Assembly (NCBI GenBank): GCA_028583605.1
Contig: CM053337.1
Location: 26,088,162-26,152,161, forward strand
Direction: 5' to 3'
Source of the DNA: Dastarcus helophoroides
Taxonomy: Eukaryota > Arthropoda > Insecta > Coleoptera > Bothrideridae
Length of the DNA: 64,000 nt
In this document: positions 45,425-58,047 of the stretch, piece after piece
How the letters are laid out: every line of letters begins with the position of its first letter
Position numbering within the stretch: the stretch's first letter is position 1
Made by a program: the position numbers and the translations under genes
Notes under the pieces: model-generated
What the model saw: only the letters and a program-made list of their open reading frames with translations
Database searches by the model: none
What the model was told of the DNA's origin: nothing

Positions 45425-45555
45425 AATTGAAACATTGAAATACGAATCTTGTCCCCTGAAACCAAGAAAAATTGAAAAAAAATTCTTGGTTTCAGAGGAC
45501 AAGATTTGTATATTAATTTTTCAAGATAATCAAGAACCAGTCCGTTCCACCAAAA
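45425..45555. mobile_element. Inverted PLE 3'-end fragment, shortest copy
   Basis: GAAATACGAATCTTGTCCCC-TGAAACCAAGAAAAATT is followed after seven bases by the inverted AATTCTTGGTTTCAGAGGAC-AAGATTTGTATATT and AAGATAATCAAGAACCAGTC. Only the outer part of the terminal unit remains. Confidence 0.55.
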
Positions 45556-46488
45556 AAAAAAAAATTAAAAATAAAAAAAATCCATTTTTAGATATACACA
45601 CTTTTTTCTACAATCAATCCAAATATTTTTGGATGTGATAACTGTGTTGGTGATGTCTTAGATAAAAAACATTCACTCGAAATTCGCAATTACTGCGTTG
45701 GGTTAACTAGTGCCAACTTTAAAAATATTCATGTAAATGAAATAATGTGGAAGATACATTTGATCTGAATTCTATCCTTCATTTAAATCAAGTTTTTTAT
45801 TTTAAAAAATATAAATACTATGTGGATCAAAACGAATCGGAATGCAAACACCTATTTTGACATAAAATATTGTTCGTCTCAACAACTATTACCGATAATT
45901 TATGGCCCGATATCTACTAATCCCATTAGAATTCAAATTTTATCTTTAGAAATTAGGAGAACAGTGGAGCAATGGTCATTTCTCACACATTTTGAACTGC
46001 ATCTTTAAAACGATTTGACAGAAAATTATAAAAAAATATTATAGGATCCTCAGAAGGTAGCTCTTTTAAATAATACCCCATAGGATATATTAACCAAAAT
46101 TTAAATTTTCGGAAATTAAATGAACAGCGATCCTATTTTATTATAAAATATTTTTTGTAAAACTGTTATTAAAAATGACATTTTCAGTTCATTAATAAGT
46201 GAACTAAAAATTGACTTTTAAAATGACACCGCTCAAAAACACTTTTAACATTAGCCTTAAAAGAAAAATTCTGTATGACAGCGTTTCCCAAACTAGTTTT
46301 ACCCTAGCCCAGTTTTTTTTTATACTTCCGCTTCGCAAACCACTAAATGTTTTTCAAACATTTTAGTGTATAAAAATTAACGAGTTGTAAGTATCCAGAT
46401 AGTTTTGCCACCTGATATTTTATTTTCGTCGCCTGATGCCAAGTTCGCGACCCACCAGTTGGAAAATGCTGCGTGTATGACATACATA
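45556..46488. other. AT-rich intergenic sequence, nothing recognised
   Basis: No recognisable reading frame or repeat is seen. Confidence 0.3.
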
Positions 46489-46490
46489 TA

Positions 46491-47360
46491 GGAGGGTAAA
46501 TCAAGTATGAACTGGAATTTGTTTTTAAAATTTTTTTTTCCAAGATACATACGTGAAAGTTATTAACTATTTGTCCACATAATCTCCTGACTTTGTTATG
46601 AATTTTTCCCAAATGATTGGGAGTTTTTTGATGCCATTATCATAAAAAGAAAGGAAGAGTGTTTGCAGCTAATTACGTACAAATGTCTCAACAGCAGCAT
46701 CATCATGGAATTGCTCACCTCCTGGAGCTTCTTTCAATGGTTCAAACATATAATAATCGCATGGTGATAAGTCGGGACTATAAGGAGGGTGTTCTAATGT
46801 TGTCCAAGGCATTTCTTCTAAATTTAGATGAGTCAGATGGGCTGAGTGGGAGAGAACATTCTTGAGAAGAAAATTTACATTTCTGACCGAAAATTTGCGC
46901 CTTTTTTGCCGATATGCACATTTTGCTTCATCCAATAGCTGACAGTAGTAGGCAGCATTAACCGTACGACGTTCATGCAGAAAATCGACGTGCACAACTC
47001 CTTCATCTTGTCAGTAGTCATCTTGGTCCGAGGACGTCGGGCATAATGTCCATTTTCAACAAGAATTTCTCCTTCCAAAAATTTGTTGTGCCATTCATAC
47101 ACTTGAGTTTTCCTTAAACAATTTTGCCGAGCTTTAAACCTTTAATGGCAAGAAATTTTGTAATAATACGCTGCGTAACGTGTGGATAAATCTCTTGCTC
47201 ACTCATTGTATTTATAACTGACGAATGACGAGAAGGGAATTCGCTTGAGTGCAGGAAATCGCGTGATATCCCTACCTAACGTGTCTAAGAGTATGCACAC
47301 ACTCCCGATGACTTCAGGGCGACATAATAAAAATTCCGGTTCATATTTGATTTACCCTCG
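46491..47360 (-). mobile_element. mariner transposon, internally deleted
   Basis: The ends are inverted repeats of about 30 bp: GGAGGGTAAATCAAGTATGA at 46491 and, on the minus strand from 47360, CGAGGGTAAATCAAATATGA. TA lies outside both ends. The length is 870 bp against about 1.3 kb for intact mariners. The transposase runs right to left. Confidence 0.9.
46568..47206 (-). pseudogene. mariner transposase, frameshifted and internally deleted
   Basis: It starts with MSEQEIYPHVTQRIITKFLA at 47206, then a stop, then VYEWHNKFLEGEILVENG and RRPRTKM (DNA-binding region and the WVPHEL-side linker). After a large gap come LSHSAHLTHLNLEEMPWTTL and HPPYSPDLSPCDYYMFEPLK, which carry the last Asp of the DD34D triad. 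KLP..WEKFITKSGDYVDK ends the protein at 46568. HDNARPH, with the second Asp, is degenerate (LSHSAH), so a catalytic Asp is missing. The middle third of the protein is deleted. At least one nonsense codon (Trp to stop) is near the end. The N-terminal ~20 residues, the linker and the C-terminus give an unambiguous family call. Confidence 0.9.
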
Positions 47361-47578
47361 TAGCAATATAGATTTTTCGCCAAATAGAACGCTGTATTAA
47401 TACAATTAGAAAGAATATATTCGTTCGAAACATTAATATAGACATTATTCGAACAGCTGTAAATTATTTATTTAGAAAAATAAATTTCACTATTAAAATT
47501 TAAACGGCTACTTATTTTGGTTTTAAAATTGACGTTGCTTTTAGTCGCACAATGTAAATTAATAACGATTTTTTTATT

Positions 47579-47699
47579 ATCATCCAATGTTAATTTACAT
47601 AGCTCTTTACAACGACATCCTTCAAATCAACTTCCATCAATTTCTAGATTATTTGAAGGATGTCGTTGTAAAGAGCTTTGTAAATTAACATTGGATGAT
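47579..47699. repeat. Near-perfect hairpin, 49-bp arms, 23-bp loop
   Basis: 47579-47627 and 47651-47699 are inverted copies with a single mismatch (CATAGCTC against GAGCTTTG). Weaker complementarity may continue outside the arms. It could be a MITE relic or the template of a structured RNA. A 64-codon frame across it is a by-product. Confidence 0.85.
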
Positions 47700-47919
47700 A
47701 TTGAAAAATAACAAAAATCTTTATTAATACATATGGTGCGATTACATAGTTGGTGTCTGGGGCTTCATTCAAAAATTTAGTAATTCTTGCTTATATCCTA
47801 GTTGTTCTTGATTTGGGAACAGCTTTGACCAAATATAAATTTTTGGGGAAGTCGTCTGCTAGATTCTTAATTTCAACCATTTAGTAAGATTTTTTTATAT
47901 GTATACAACATCATATTTT

Positions 47920-48272
47920 TGTGGGCTTATCGGTTCGAATTGATCATTAACACGTGAATTAAATAATACCCAATTTATTACCAAACTAAACTCGGAACAC
48001 TACAACTGAATAATTAACTCACTTATTTACTTTTAACTACTAACTCACCAATTACCCTGACTGACTCTAACTAACTTGAGGGAAAGGCGACCGCCTTATA
48101 TAGTTTTGGCTTCCAGGTTCTGGAAAAATCTCGCAGATAAGGCTTATCGTTTGCCAAAATTTCTGGAACGCTTATCTGCCGTTTGCTTCGTTATCGCGGC
48201 CGCGTTCCCCTTATCAGATCTTTCTAGAACATTTTCTTACGTACTAAATTTTATAATTTACATTTCGTTACA
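47920..48272 (-). mobile_element. 3' LTR of a Ty3/gypsy-like element, copy 4
   Basis: On the minus strand the LTR starts TGTAACGAAATG at 48272 and ends near 47920 (TGTGGGCTTATCGG on the plus strand, with TAC lost from the terminal TGTTAC). A polypurine tract and integrase frame precede it in the same orientation, so this is a true 3' LTR and not a solo LTR. TATATAAGG, AATAAA, GCGGCCGC and GATAAG are kept. The heat-shock site is TTCCAGAAATTTT. Confidence 0.88.
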
Positions 48273-48288
48273 CTGCCTCCCCCTTAAG
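48273..48288 (-). other. Polypurine tract next to the 3' LTR
   Basis: On the minus strand CTTAAGGGGGAGGCAG runs directly into the LTR start TGTAACG. This is the usual position of the plus-strand primer of LTR retrotransposons. Confidence 0.75.
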
Positions 48289-48289
48289 A

Positions 48290-49160
48290 CTGATCGTTCC
48301 GATCAGTTCCACTCAGTCACTTCGCCACTATACTTGCACAGTCTGTTCAGGTGTACTATTTTCAGCTTAGTCCTGGAGCTACGCTGGATCCTGTATGCCG
48401 AGTCGTTGATCCTTTTCAGCACATTTTACGGCCCTCCCCAAGATGGCGTAAATTTCGGCGAAACTCCTTTCCTTTGCTAAGGGTTGTATAGCCATACTAA
48501 TTTTCCATCACTGAAACCACCCTTGTTGGCATTCACGTCATATCTTGTCTTCATCCGGTCCGTCGACAAGTTGATCTTCGTCCGCACCAGGGCATGCGTC
48601 TCCAATATCGCTTCCCTCAAGTCGTCTACAAAACCCATCGTCTCCCTGGGGGTCTTCCTTGGTGATCCAAACACCAAGTTACAGGAAAGCCGCAGTTCCT
48701 TTTCAAAGATCACTTTTGCCAGAATCTGACCAGTAGTTTCATAAGCTGCCGCGCGATCGGCCATTAGAAATAGTAGTAGAGGTCCGTCCCGATCTGTCTG
48801 ATGCTTAAAAACAACCTTCGAAAGATGTTCCTCCAAGGTCCTGTTAAATCGTTCCATCATTCCATCAGACAGTGGATGAAAAGTTGTCGTTCGAGTTTTC
48901 TTTATTCCAAGAAGACTGCACACCTCTTGGAAGACCCTTGATTCAAAGTTCCTTCCTTGGTCCGAGTGTAGTTCCAAGGGAACACCAAATCGACAGATGA
49001 AGTTGTCCACAAGAACCCTTGCGACTGTGGTAGCTTCCTAGTTCGGGATGGCATAAGCTTCAGGCCATTTACTGAAATAATCCAGGATGAACTTGTTTCC
49101 ATCGTCTGATGCTGGGAACGGCCTTGCCATCTCGATTGCAATTCTTTCAAATGGAAACCA
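48290..49160 (-). pseudogene. Ty3/gypsy integrase fragment
   Basis: The frame (main open part 49010-48477) carries the integrase core: the second Asp in ELHSDQGRNFES, the Glu in FHPLSDGMMERFNRTLEEHL, and downstream helices. After a stop the C-terminal chromo/GPY-like region follows: SPKFTPSWGGP, then INDSAYRIQ and VHLNRLCKY. Upstream the frame reads PFPASDDGNKFIL and YFSKWPEAYAIP before an in-frame stop. The first catalytic Asp region is altered (usual VDxxGP is IEMARP). It lies immediately upstream of the polypurine tract and 3' LTR, as expected. Several stops make it non-functional. The 5' part of pol is missing at 49160, where sequence of opposite orientation begins. Confidence 0.85.
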
Positions 49161-49539
49161 AAATCTAGGAAGGACGGACGTAGTTCGACACAAAATCAAC
49201 ACGGGCGATGCAACACTTATTTGTCAACCTCCAAGAAGATTACCTGTAGCCAATCAAGATGATTTCGCAGGACTGGTTAAGAAGATGATGAAGGATGGGG
49301 TTATCGAGGAGTCCAATAGTCCATGGTCTTCCCCTGTAATCTTGGTTACGAAGAAGGATGGATCAACAAGATTCTGTGTCAACTATCGGAAATAAAACGA
49401 TGTCACTAAAAAGGACAGCTACCCCGTGCCAAGGATTGATGACACCTTAACAACCTTGTCTGGGTCGACCTAGGTTTCAACTTTGGACTTGAAAAGTGGA
49501 TATTGGCAAGTGAGCATAAATCGCACTTCTGACATTATA
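49160..49539 (+). pseudogene. Ty3/gypsy reverse transcriptase N-terminal fragment, inverted relative to the integrase
   Basis: Plus-strand codons give GRTDVVRHKINTGDA, PPRRLPVANQDDFAGLVKKM, GVIEESNSPWSSPVILVTKK and DGSTRFCVNYRK, then a stop, DSYPVPRIDDTL and STLDLKSGYWQVSI. These are RT fingers and the first palm strand up to the Asp of LDLKSGYWQ. It stops abruptly at LTR copy 5. The fragment points away from the integrase, so the two pol pieces are head-to-head. Confidence 0.85.
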
Positions 49540-49903
49540 TGTTACGGGCTTATCGGTTCGAATTGATTATTAACATCTGAATTGAATAATACCCATTTCA
49601 TTACCAAACTAAACTCGGAACACTACAATTGGATAATAAACTCACTTATTTACTTCAAACTATTAACTCCCTAACTTCACTGACTGACTTTAACTAACTA
49701 ACTAACCCAAGGGAAAGGGCGACCGCCTTATATAGTTTTGACTCTCAGGGTCTAGAAACATTTCGCAGATAAGGCTCATCGTTTGCGAAATTTCTGGAAC
49801 GCTTATCTGCCGTTTGCTTTGTTATCGCGGCCGCTTTCCCCTTATCAGATCTTTCTAGAAAATTTTCTTATGTACTAAATTCTTTAATTTACATTTCGCT
49901 ACA
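49540..49903 (-). mobile_element. LTR, Ty3/gypsy-like family, copy 5
   Basis: A 364-bp minus-orientation copy with ends TGTTACGGG (plus strand, left) and CGCTACA (right). It is flanked by ATAT on the right (49904-49907) and by ATAT overlapping the first base on the left (49537-49540), so it may be an independent solo LTR in an ATAT site. It keeps GCGGCCGC, TATATAAGG and the complete three-unit heat-shock motif. It interrupts the RT fragment. No primer-binding site is found at its inner side. Confidence 0.85.
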
Positions 49904-52900
49904 ATATTGTTCCCGCGCATTCTGGGGCAACACATCTAAATTACTATATTTTTCTGCTTCTTTAAGATCTGGTAGAATAATACAATTGCTTTAATTTCTT
50001 TTATTTTCTTTAAAATCCATGTTTATTTGCCACAAAAGTGAAAATATATTTGAACAGGTTTAGCTCTAGTTACTAATGAACAGTAAATAATTTACAATAG
50101 TTTTACTTACCTAGTTATAGTTGTTCGTGGGGTTGCTCCACTCGCTAGGCTTGTTCCGCAATACTCCCCACTCACAAAATAAAATGTCACTTTTTAACAC
50201 TTGTATCATAAATAACTATTCCTTTTCCAATCATTGGCTAGCAGTATTTGCATGAGTCATCAAGAACTAACTGCAAAATTTCAAATTTCTACGTTAGATA
50301 GTTTTCGAGTAAAACCTCTTTGTGTCAGATGGATGGATGGATACGAGAATAAGATTATAAGACTTCGTTTTTTTTTCCTTTAAGTTACGAAACACTAACG
50401 ATGTAAAAATTTCTTTGGAAATTGGGAATATCGACAAAAAAGGTGAGATTTTTAGAAAAAACTTGAGTTATTCAAATAAGAGGGTTACAGGAAAAAATAG
50501 AAAAACAGAATAGATTTTACGCCAAATAATCCACGTTAAAAAATAGTCAACGAAGTAAAAAATAATGGTCGTAGATTAAAAGGGAGCTTAAGCTTCTCTA
50601 AGTTGGATTACTTAACTTCGCCCATGGTCTTAAAAGTAAAAATAAAAACTTTTTACCAGAATCTCTGTTGGCAATATTTAAAAATTTAGATTCTTAACAA
50701 CAAATTTCGAATTTAAATTCAAATTATCTATTTTGTTCTCAAAATTTGGGTTTAGGTCTGATCCCCTCAAAGGGCGACATCATCTTGGAGGGATACATGT
50801 CCGTCGGAGGCAGCAAAGTCTTGTTTTTATTGTTTTATAAAATAATATTTATCGGTTTGATCAAAATCTACCCTTAGATATAATTTACATTAAATATTTA
50901 AAATAATAATCAACCCTCGACCTATTCGGATAACTAGTTAAATCCGCAATATCACTTATTTTCGACCACGTTTTCCAAACTTCAGAAAGGTTTTTCAAAT
51001 TATATGTTATCTTAATTTTCATGAATTAGCCCAATCAAATAAACTCAATGAAAAACTTTTGGGCTTCATAAAATTTTCATTTATCGATCAAACGAGACGA
51101 AAGTGGACAAAAGTTGGGCAAAGGGAAAAGTAAAAGTTCTCGCTATAAGAAAGCCATCAATAACCGATTTAATAGAGTAACATAAGCTGCCTTTAGATAA
51201 AGAATTGCAATTTAATAATAGTGTGGTTTTCTCGGGGAAACTTTTAATAATTAGCTCCTTGGGTTGATGTATTGCCTGTCGAAGTGCGTTTTCTTCCAAC
51301 GTCTTTCCCAACTTGCTTTACAATACCTGGTGATTTATCGTTAGTCACTGTTGGTCCCTTTTTATCATTCCCCTAATTTATATTCCTCATTTAAAATTTC
51401 TTTGTCGCTTGTTAATTTAAGATTAAAGGGCAAAAGTAATCCCGACGGACCTTCACGTGTACTTTGCTAATTAGGTCAAATACGAAGATAAAATATTTCT
51501 AGTTCTTTGCGCATCTATAAAGAAATAGTATTTAATTTGAGCGATTTTCATGTATGGATCTATATGAAATTCTAGGTTTTTCTTAAAATGATTCATTTTA
51601 ATAGTCGTTTGTTCTTAAGTGTTTTTGTAACAATATCCGTATTTTTCAAATTCCCGTTCTTATTTCAATGAGTTTGTGCCACGTATCAAATTAGCGGAGA
51701 GCTTGTGGCAATTCTTCCCAAAATTATTCAAACATTATCACATACGTACCGTTAGCTAACTGCATATTTACATACAGATCCATGTTTACTATTCCAAGCA
51801 ACATGCGAAATGTAACAGTTCAGAGAGGGCGGAAATCACCCCCACTTTTTTTCAAATGTAACACTAACACGTGCACCCATCATTGGAAATGTCAAAGACG
51901 AATTCAGCGTGCTTATCACATTTCAGTTTTGATGAGCTTGAGTAAAAAGTAACTGTTAAATTTAATTATCCTTTTCAATGTATAACAATTTTTCGAAATT
52001 TACATTTTGGCAACATGCCAATCTTCGAAGAAAAAGTCGAAATTTCTTGATCAAAATCAAATGAAAAACGAACGACTGAAATACTTTATAGTGTGTATTA
52101 TTCTTTATTTAATCCGTTGTTAAAATTGTTCCCCAGCTGTGATTTATCAACAAGTGGATTCGGACGAAGAATGTCAGAAATTATTATTTAATTTGGCGCC
52201 GAAGCACCAAACTCTTTCTTTCCCCGAACATCTCTCTCTTGAGCATCTCCGGGAAAGTATCTGGGAGCGTCTTCGAAATATAAAGGGCTTCACGGCACAA
52301 AATTGAATTAGATTAATGGCCCTGTTATATTTTAAAGGAAAGAAGAGGGAGCTTGTATCTGATAATTTTATCTGAAAGGCATAAAAACTTCCGGTAAGAA
52401 TTACACAAAGCCTCGTGATAGAAGTGAGTTATCACGTCTTAAAATGACCGAATTTCGAATATCTTTATTTTTGTATTCTCCTTTACTTCCTGCGTTCGGA
52501 GATGTTCGAGACGTCGACGTTTTAATTTAGTTAAGAAGCTGACTTTTTCGAGTGTGGTATATTTTATTGTAAATTGAAATCCATCTCAATAGGATCTTAT
52601 TATATAAAAAATTTTTATCTCAGTTTACAGCTATATCACAATTTGGCATAAGCGAAGTTTCCATTGGTTTCATTTCTTAGATTGTATCATTATTCGGCTG
52701 TGATCTTCCATTAGAAGGTGATTTTGTACAAAATCAGGAGGTTTTCCATCAGTAGGATTATTATAAGTGTAACTTAGATGTATTAAAACTTTGCAGTTGT
52801 CAATCACTGATGACCTATATCAGACATACGTTAAGATAAGAATTTATTCCAGCCAACTTGAATATCATATTGAAGTTAATAAGTTAATTTTTCTATTTTA

Positions 52901-55560
52901 GAATGTCTAGCAAGACGTTTTTGAAGTGAAAACTACTTTAGGCGTGTTGAGTGACTTTTGGTAGGGAAAAAACTAATCGTTTCGCCTTACCATCAAGTTA
53001 ATTCTCGTAGGCGACATGCTCTAATATTAACAGTTTAAGTACTGTGGTGAGTCGAGTTCTACTAAACTGTTCTATTTCCTCGTTTGTTTTAGTCAATTGA
53101 ATTTTATTCAATTTTTCTTGAAAATATTAAATCTACAAATACTGTATCATTACAATTTTTTGTAACAGCGTTTTGCATGAAAAACAGATTTCTTAGCGTT
53201 CACAAATTAGATAAGGCCTGTTAGGCCTGGTTTGTTTCAAGTTTAATTACCTAAACTGAGTAAAATAACATGTTATTTTTGAAGTAGAGTAATAAATAAG
53301 GGTAAGTGTCAATAACGGAGACCGTAGCAAATCTCTCGGCAAGACCATGTGGTGGTATACTGGAGAAATTTGACGTTAAAAAAAACGCCCTTATAAACAC
53401 GTACAATTGTAAGTTATTTAAATTTTAATTATCAAAGTAAAACTGGTAAGATAAGGGGATGGCATCATTCAAAATGGGTTTGCAGTTTGATTTGCCCTTT
53501 AAGAATCCTTTTCAAAATTTATTTAAGGGTTAATTTGGATTGGAAATATTTAAATTGGTAAAAATTCTGCATCCTCATGCCCTCTAGCGAGATGCCGAGG
53601 ATGTCTTTCGGTGCCCAGAAATTAAGGATAGGGGAATAAAAAGGTAAAACACCGTAAAGAAATTTACAAAGTAGTCAAATACTGAACTTCGATGATATTA
53701 GTTTAGAAATTATGGTCAATTTCCGGACTTATAAAGACGAGTACGAAATACGGGAGTTTTAAAAAAAATGCTTCTGCTTGTGCTAATTAACGTGAATGAA
53801 CACAAAAAAAAACAATTTCTGTTTAACGTGAAGTTCTTGTGCCATTTGTGTGATGTTTGCTGCGAAAAAAAAATAGGCAAGTGAATTTTAAATTGTCCGA
53901 TGATCTTATTTGATGGTTTTTTGCTCTTATATGATTTTATTAAGTTTTCCTAAAATTTGAGATGTACTTGCTCCTAATTTTGATCAATATGGGGTTGGGG
54001 GGCGTACACAAAAAAAAGAGGGAAGGAATTTAAAACTTTCACAACAAACCGAATGAATGAAAAAGTTGTTGTTAGAAAATAATTATAGGGCCAAGAACCC
54101 TACAGCTGATTGGTGCAACTACCAATCTCCGTTTCAAAAAGGGAAACAAAAATAAAACAAAATAAGAATAGAAAGACAAGAAAAGGAAATAAATCGCTTT
54201 CGCTTCATACACACATTTTCATTTCCTTATGGTCGATCTTAGTGTTCTGCTGTTGGAAGCTGAGTTTCCAGGGGTTCAAAACTAATTTATACCCATCACC
54301 ACAAAGGTCCGGCAACTGGCAGCAGACACATATATTTGGGCTTTACTGATAATGTTCTGCAAGTTCTAGAAACGTGGGCATTGTACACCTTAACATCCTA
54401 GAAGCATAAGCCACAATGAGCTCTTACCTAGTTCTTGTTTTGGTGTATTCACCTAGTGCTACCTCATTCGCAGATTTTCCTTGGTAGGTTGCTTGAATCC
54501 TTTAAGACAACCTGGCCCAAAGAGAGCCTTATAGATCTGTTGACAAATGAGGAGTACTAACGTAGGTGAACGAGCACTATCAGCATCAGCTCTCGTTAGG
54601 GAGATGTTTTGACGAAAGAAATGAGAACTTCTTGACAGTTTCTAACTTTAATTGTAATGTTTTTGCTAAGTCAAGCTTAGCCACTTTCTAAGCCAGAAAA
54701 CGCCACTTCTATTAGACTAGCAGCCGTAGAAGTAGATATAGTGTTGGAAGGAAAAATTCTGCTCAGAAAGTTTCTACGAAATCTGAACAATATTTCTAGT
54801 CTATTTTATGACACTGGTTTGAGTTCGAGTGATTGAGTTTGGTATAAAAAAAACAGAAAAATAAACAAAGAAACAAGTTAACAAAGGAAAGAAAGAAAGA
54901 GTGAGAGAACGAGAGATCTGTAAGATTAAATCAACATTTGTAAATTTGATTTATTATGACAAATCCCAACTTTATTTCCAAGCTTGAGCTTCATTTTCTC
55001 CTAGCATTATCCCTTGGATATTGTTAGCTCAAAGCTTTAACAGAAAACTGTATGATATGTGAAGTATGCTTGAATTAAGAAGCGACAAAAACACACAAGA
55101 ATTGGGGAATAAAAACAGACACTTGAAAATAGTTTGAGAACCTCTGTGTACAAACTTACCAGCGAACACCCACCGATAATCAGGTACAAAGTTAGCTGCA
55201 TTTGGTTTGAAAACCTTTGAGTACAAACTAAATGGCTCAGCTGGGGAAAATATTGCGATTATTAGGGTTAAAATAAACTTTGGGAAATTAATAACCGACG
55301 CACCATATACGAGCGAAAGAGTTCGACAAAGAATGTCAGATTATTTGTGCTTAATGAATTCTCTTAATTTTCTAAAGAAATATTTCTTTCAGATCTGTGT
55401 CCAGCAAATTCAAAAAAGTTGAAACAAACAGGTTTAATTTTATTCTGTTGTATTATGTTTAAGAAGACTTGAAAATCACAAACCTGAAATTTTGTTGATT
55501 TATTTGTTGACCTATTGTAATAAAACGTTGAGGTCAATTGTTGTTTGAATTTGATAACAC
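49904..55560. other. Long intergenic stretch; mixed composition near 51300-52520
   Basis: No reading frame above about 80 codons has a recognisable domain. Parts near 51300-51480 and 52140-52520 are less AT-rich and unrepeated, as in host non-coding DNA. A purine-rich run of GAAAGAAAGA type lies at 54880-54915. No element ends were found. Confidence 0.35.
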
Positions 55561-55745
55561 TTCCCTGTCAACTCTACGAGCTGGGGTTACAATTTATTGG
55601 AATAAAATAAATTTAAACACAACGTAGACAAATTGGGTCCGAAAATCGAAAGGAAATTATTCTTCGAAAATTTTTAAAGATAAGCAAAATTCGACAATTT
55701 TGAAAAACTATATACACTCACTGGTCACACAGGTCACTCATCACA

Positions 55746-55787
55746 TTTGGTGCCGTGACCAGGATACATCGACGTGACCAGGATACA
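55746..55787 (+). other. Possible BEL/Pao-type primer-binding region
   Basis: TTTGGTGCCGTGACCAGGAT directly after CATCACA, with a partial repeat GACGTGACCAGGATACAAT, resembles the sequence that follows the 5' LTR in insect BEL/Pao elements. No gag or pol frame follows and no second LTR is seen. Confidence 0.3.
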
Positions 55788-56279
55788 ATCACGACGGCTG
55801 CTCATTACAGTACCTATGAATAGAATCCGCAATATAATTAAAAATACGCAAGTAGTCAGCGAGGTTTTAAAACTCGGACCTCGTCACGCACAAAGACAAA
55901 GCCTACATTCTAGACCGCTGGACTACTTCAGTTTATACAATGCAAAGCTAATAATCTAACCCTACTTCCGAACTGAATATGCCAAAATGTGTATACCGTA
56001 ATTGTTTAAATTGTAGATATTCTCTGTATCTTTTTTTGCAAAGTATTAGTATTTCTACTCATGTTTTATTGGATTTTTCTTCGCCAGTTACTCCTTTCAC
56101 AATTTTAAAGTTTCAGTAACCTTCTCTAAAGGATTAGTAGTCTATCATAGAATGCCCCAAGCGGCGATTGCTTTGGATCTTGGATTGTCAATCGCCGTTT
56201 GTGACTCAACACTAAAAAAACACTTAAGACGAAAATATTCAGAGGAAGTTAAATGAAAAAAGACGTTTGAATATTGGGA

Positions 56280-56660
56280 TTAAAATCGTACTTACAAATA
56301 GAATTGACAAAAGAGGACTTTTATAAAATGACGAATTCTGAATTTTGAGAGAAAAATCCAAGTTTCGAAAAAATGACAAAATTTTAGAAAAAGAACGAAA
56401 TTTTCAAAAATTGGAATTTTATAAAGTCAATTTCCAGAAATGGCCAAATTTTGAGGAAAAATAAAAACTTTGAGAATAAAGACAAATTTTCAGGGGAAAG
56501 TCGAAATTTCGAGAAGTCGAATTTTAGAGAAAGTCTAAGAGAATATAAGGCTTTAAAAGAAAAGTTATGTTTTCTTAAAAAAGATGTGGACTTTTGGGAG
56601 TAAAATTAAAACTTTAAAAAGAAAAAAAATTCCGAAGAAAATTGGAATTTTGACATGGAA
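56280..56660. repeat. Degenerate short-motif tract, reverse orientation
   Basis: Phrases such as ACGAAATTTTCAAAAATTGG and AAAAAGTCGAAATTTCGAGA repeat loosely over about 380 bp. It belongs to the same type as the tract at 43.6 kb. Confidence 0.5.
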
Positions 56661-57149
56661 GAAGTGTGAAAAAAAATCGAAATTTCTAGGATAGACATAG
56701 GTTGGAAATGATTGGTCGTCATAATACGAACATTTTATTTGGCGCGTTGATAAAAAGCATTGCTCTCCAGTGCTATTACTATTGTCAGTACTAAACGAAT
56801 AAGAAAATTCATAACTTGTTTGATTTAATATATGACTTAATAAGTCAAAAAAATATAGACCAGATTCAAGATAATAATTAGTGGGTTTAGTTTGAAAAGT
56901 TGAAAAATACATGAAACTATTAGCTTTAAATATTTGTGTTTCACGAAGTCAAATATCAGAAACCTAATTGCAGTCCAACCAGTTGAATTAAAATATCTCT
57001 TTTGAAAGTATTGCGTTCTAAATTTAGCTGGAACGACTAAACTTTCACGATTAAAGTCTTATTTTAGTTTCACTTACCCTTAAAAGGGGACCGAATTCAA
57101 GAAATGCCTACTGACGTTTTCAACTTCAAAGCTCGATATGAAAATAATA

Positions 57150-58047
57150 AAACCCCATAAGTCACAAGTTCCACCATGGCACCCAAGCCCAGAAAAGATA
57201 TCCGCCAGAAAAATACCACAATATGATTTATGGCGCACGAATGGTATGTGAATCAATTTCATAAATATAAAGGTGTCCCAGGTTTATCAATTACAGGGCC
57301 ACAAAGACAAGATTTAGGAACGGCGTCTCGTGCTTTACACGGCCCCAAAGTTATTGGTCGTGTGGAGAATGTGTTGAGGCATTTTCACGCTATGGTCGCC
57401 AGGGGATGACAGCTTAAAAGACAGCTTCGTGTCCGATGTACGGCCCTTCCGATACGTCTCTAATAGCGGCTATAAATCATTCGGTGCAATATTATATACG
57501 TACAGGTGACCGGGGCCTTCTGCGGTCTTCCAGAAGCCCGGCGATCGATATTTCCCAAAGCCGGGATATACCGCCGACGGCCGCAGTCGAACTCTATAAA
57601 CAATTATTTGGTCCTTTGTCATTGCAGCGCTATCGGACAGGTATACGGAAGACAGCCTTAGTAAGATTATCATTGCATTTTCCTTCCGCTATAAATAATG
57701 AGACTTGGGGCAACTATCCTCAATAACATTGCTATCCAACTAACCAAAGATAATTCCAGTTCGGCTGAAATTTAATGGGAAACTGTAACAAATTTTCGGG
57801 ATTTATTTTAATACCTGACAAAACTTTGTAATGTAAGTACTGTGTAAAAGAATGGCGCAAAACGCATTAACTTTATACGCCTTTGAGGTTTACATGAGAG
57901 CTTATAGAGACATGAATTAGGAAAGTAATTTATTCGATAACTTGTTCCATAATTAATTAATAAAGAGAGGATTACATGTATGCAAGTTGTATATGTATGC
58001 ATATTTTTGATATGCTCTAATGTTTTTGATAACTTTTGTTATCAACC
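57150..58047. other. GC-richer unique block, no gene established
   Basis: 57290-57620 is among the least AT-rich parts of the window. Overlapping frames on both strands (57436-57726 plus, 57470-57673 minus) have mixed composition without a domain that I know. The block precedes the small ORF at 58048 and could be 5' exon or conserved non-coding sequence. Confidence 0.35.

Noticed and set aside
48076..48480. 134-codon plus-strand frame
   Set aside because: It runs antisense across LTR copy 4, the polypurine tract and the integrase end; the minus-strand reading explains the sequence.
57436..57726. 96-codon frame in the 57.3-57.7 kb GC-richer block
   Set aside because: The opposite strand is equally open, and no similarity or start context supports either; kept only as an unassigned block.
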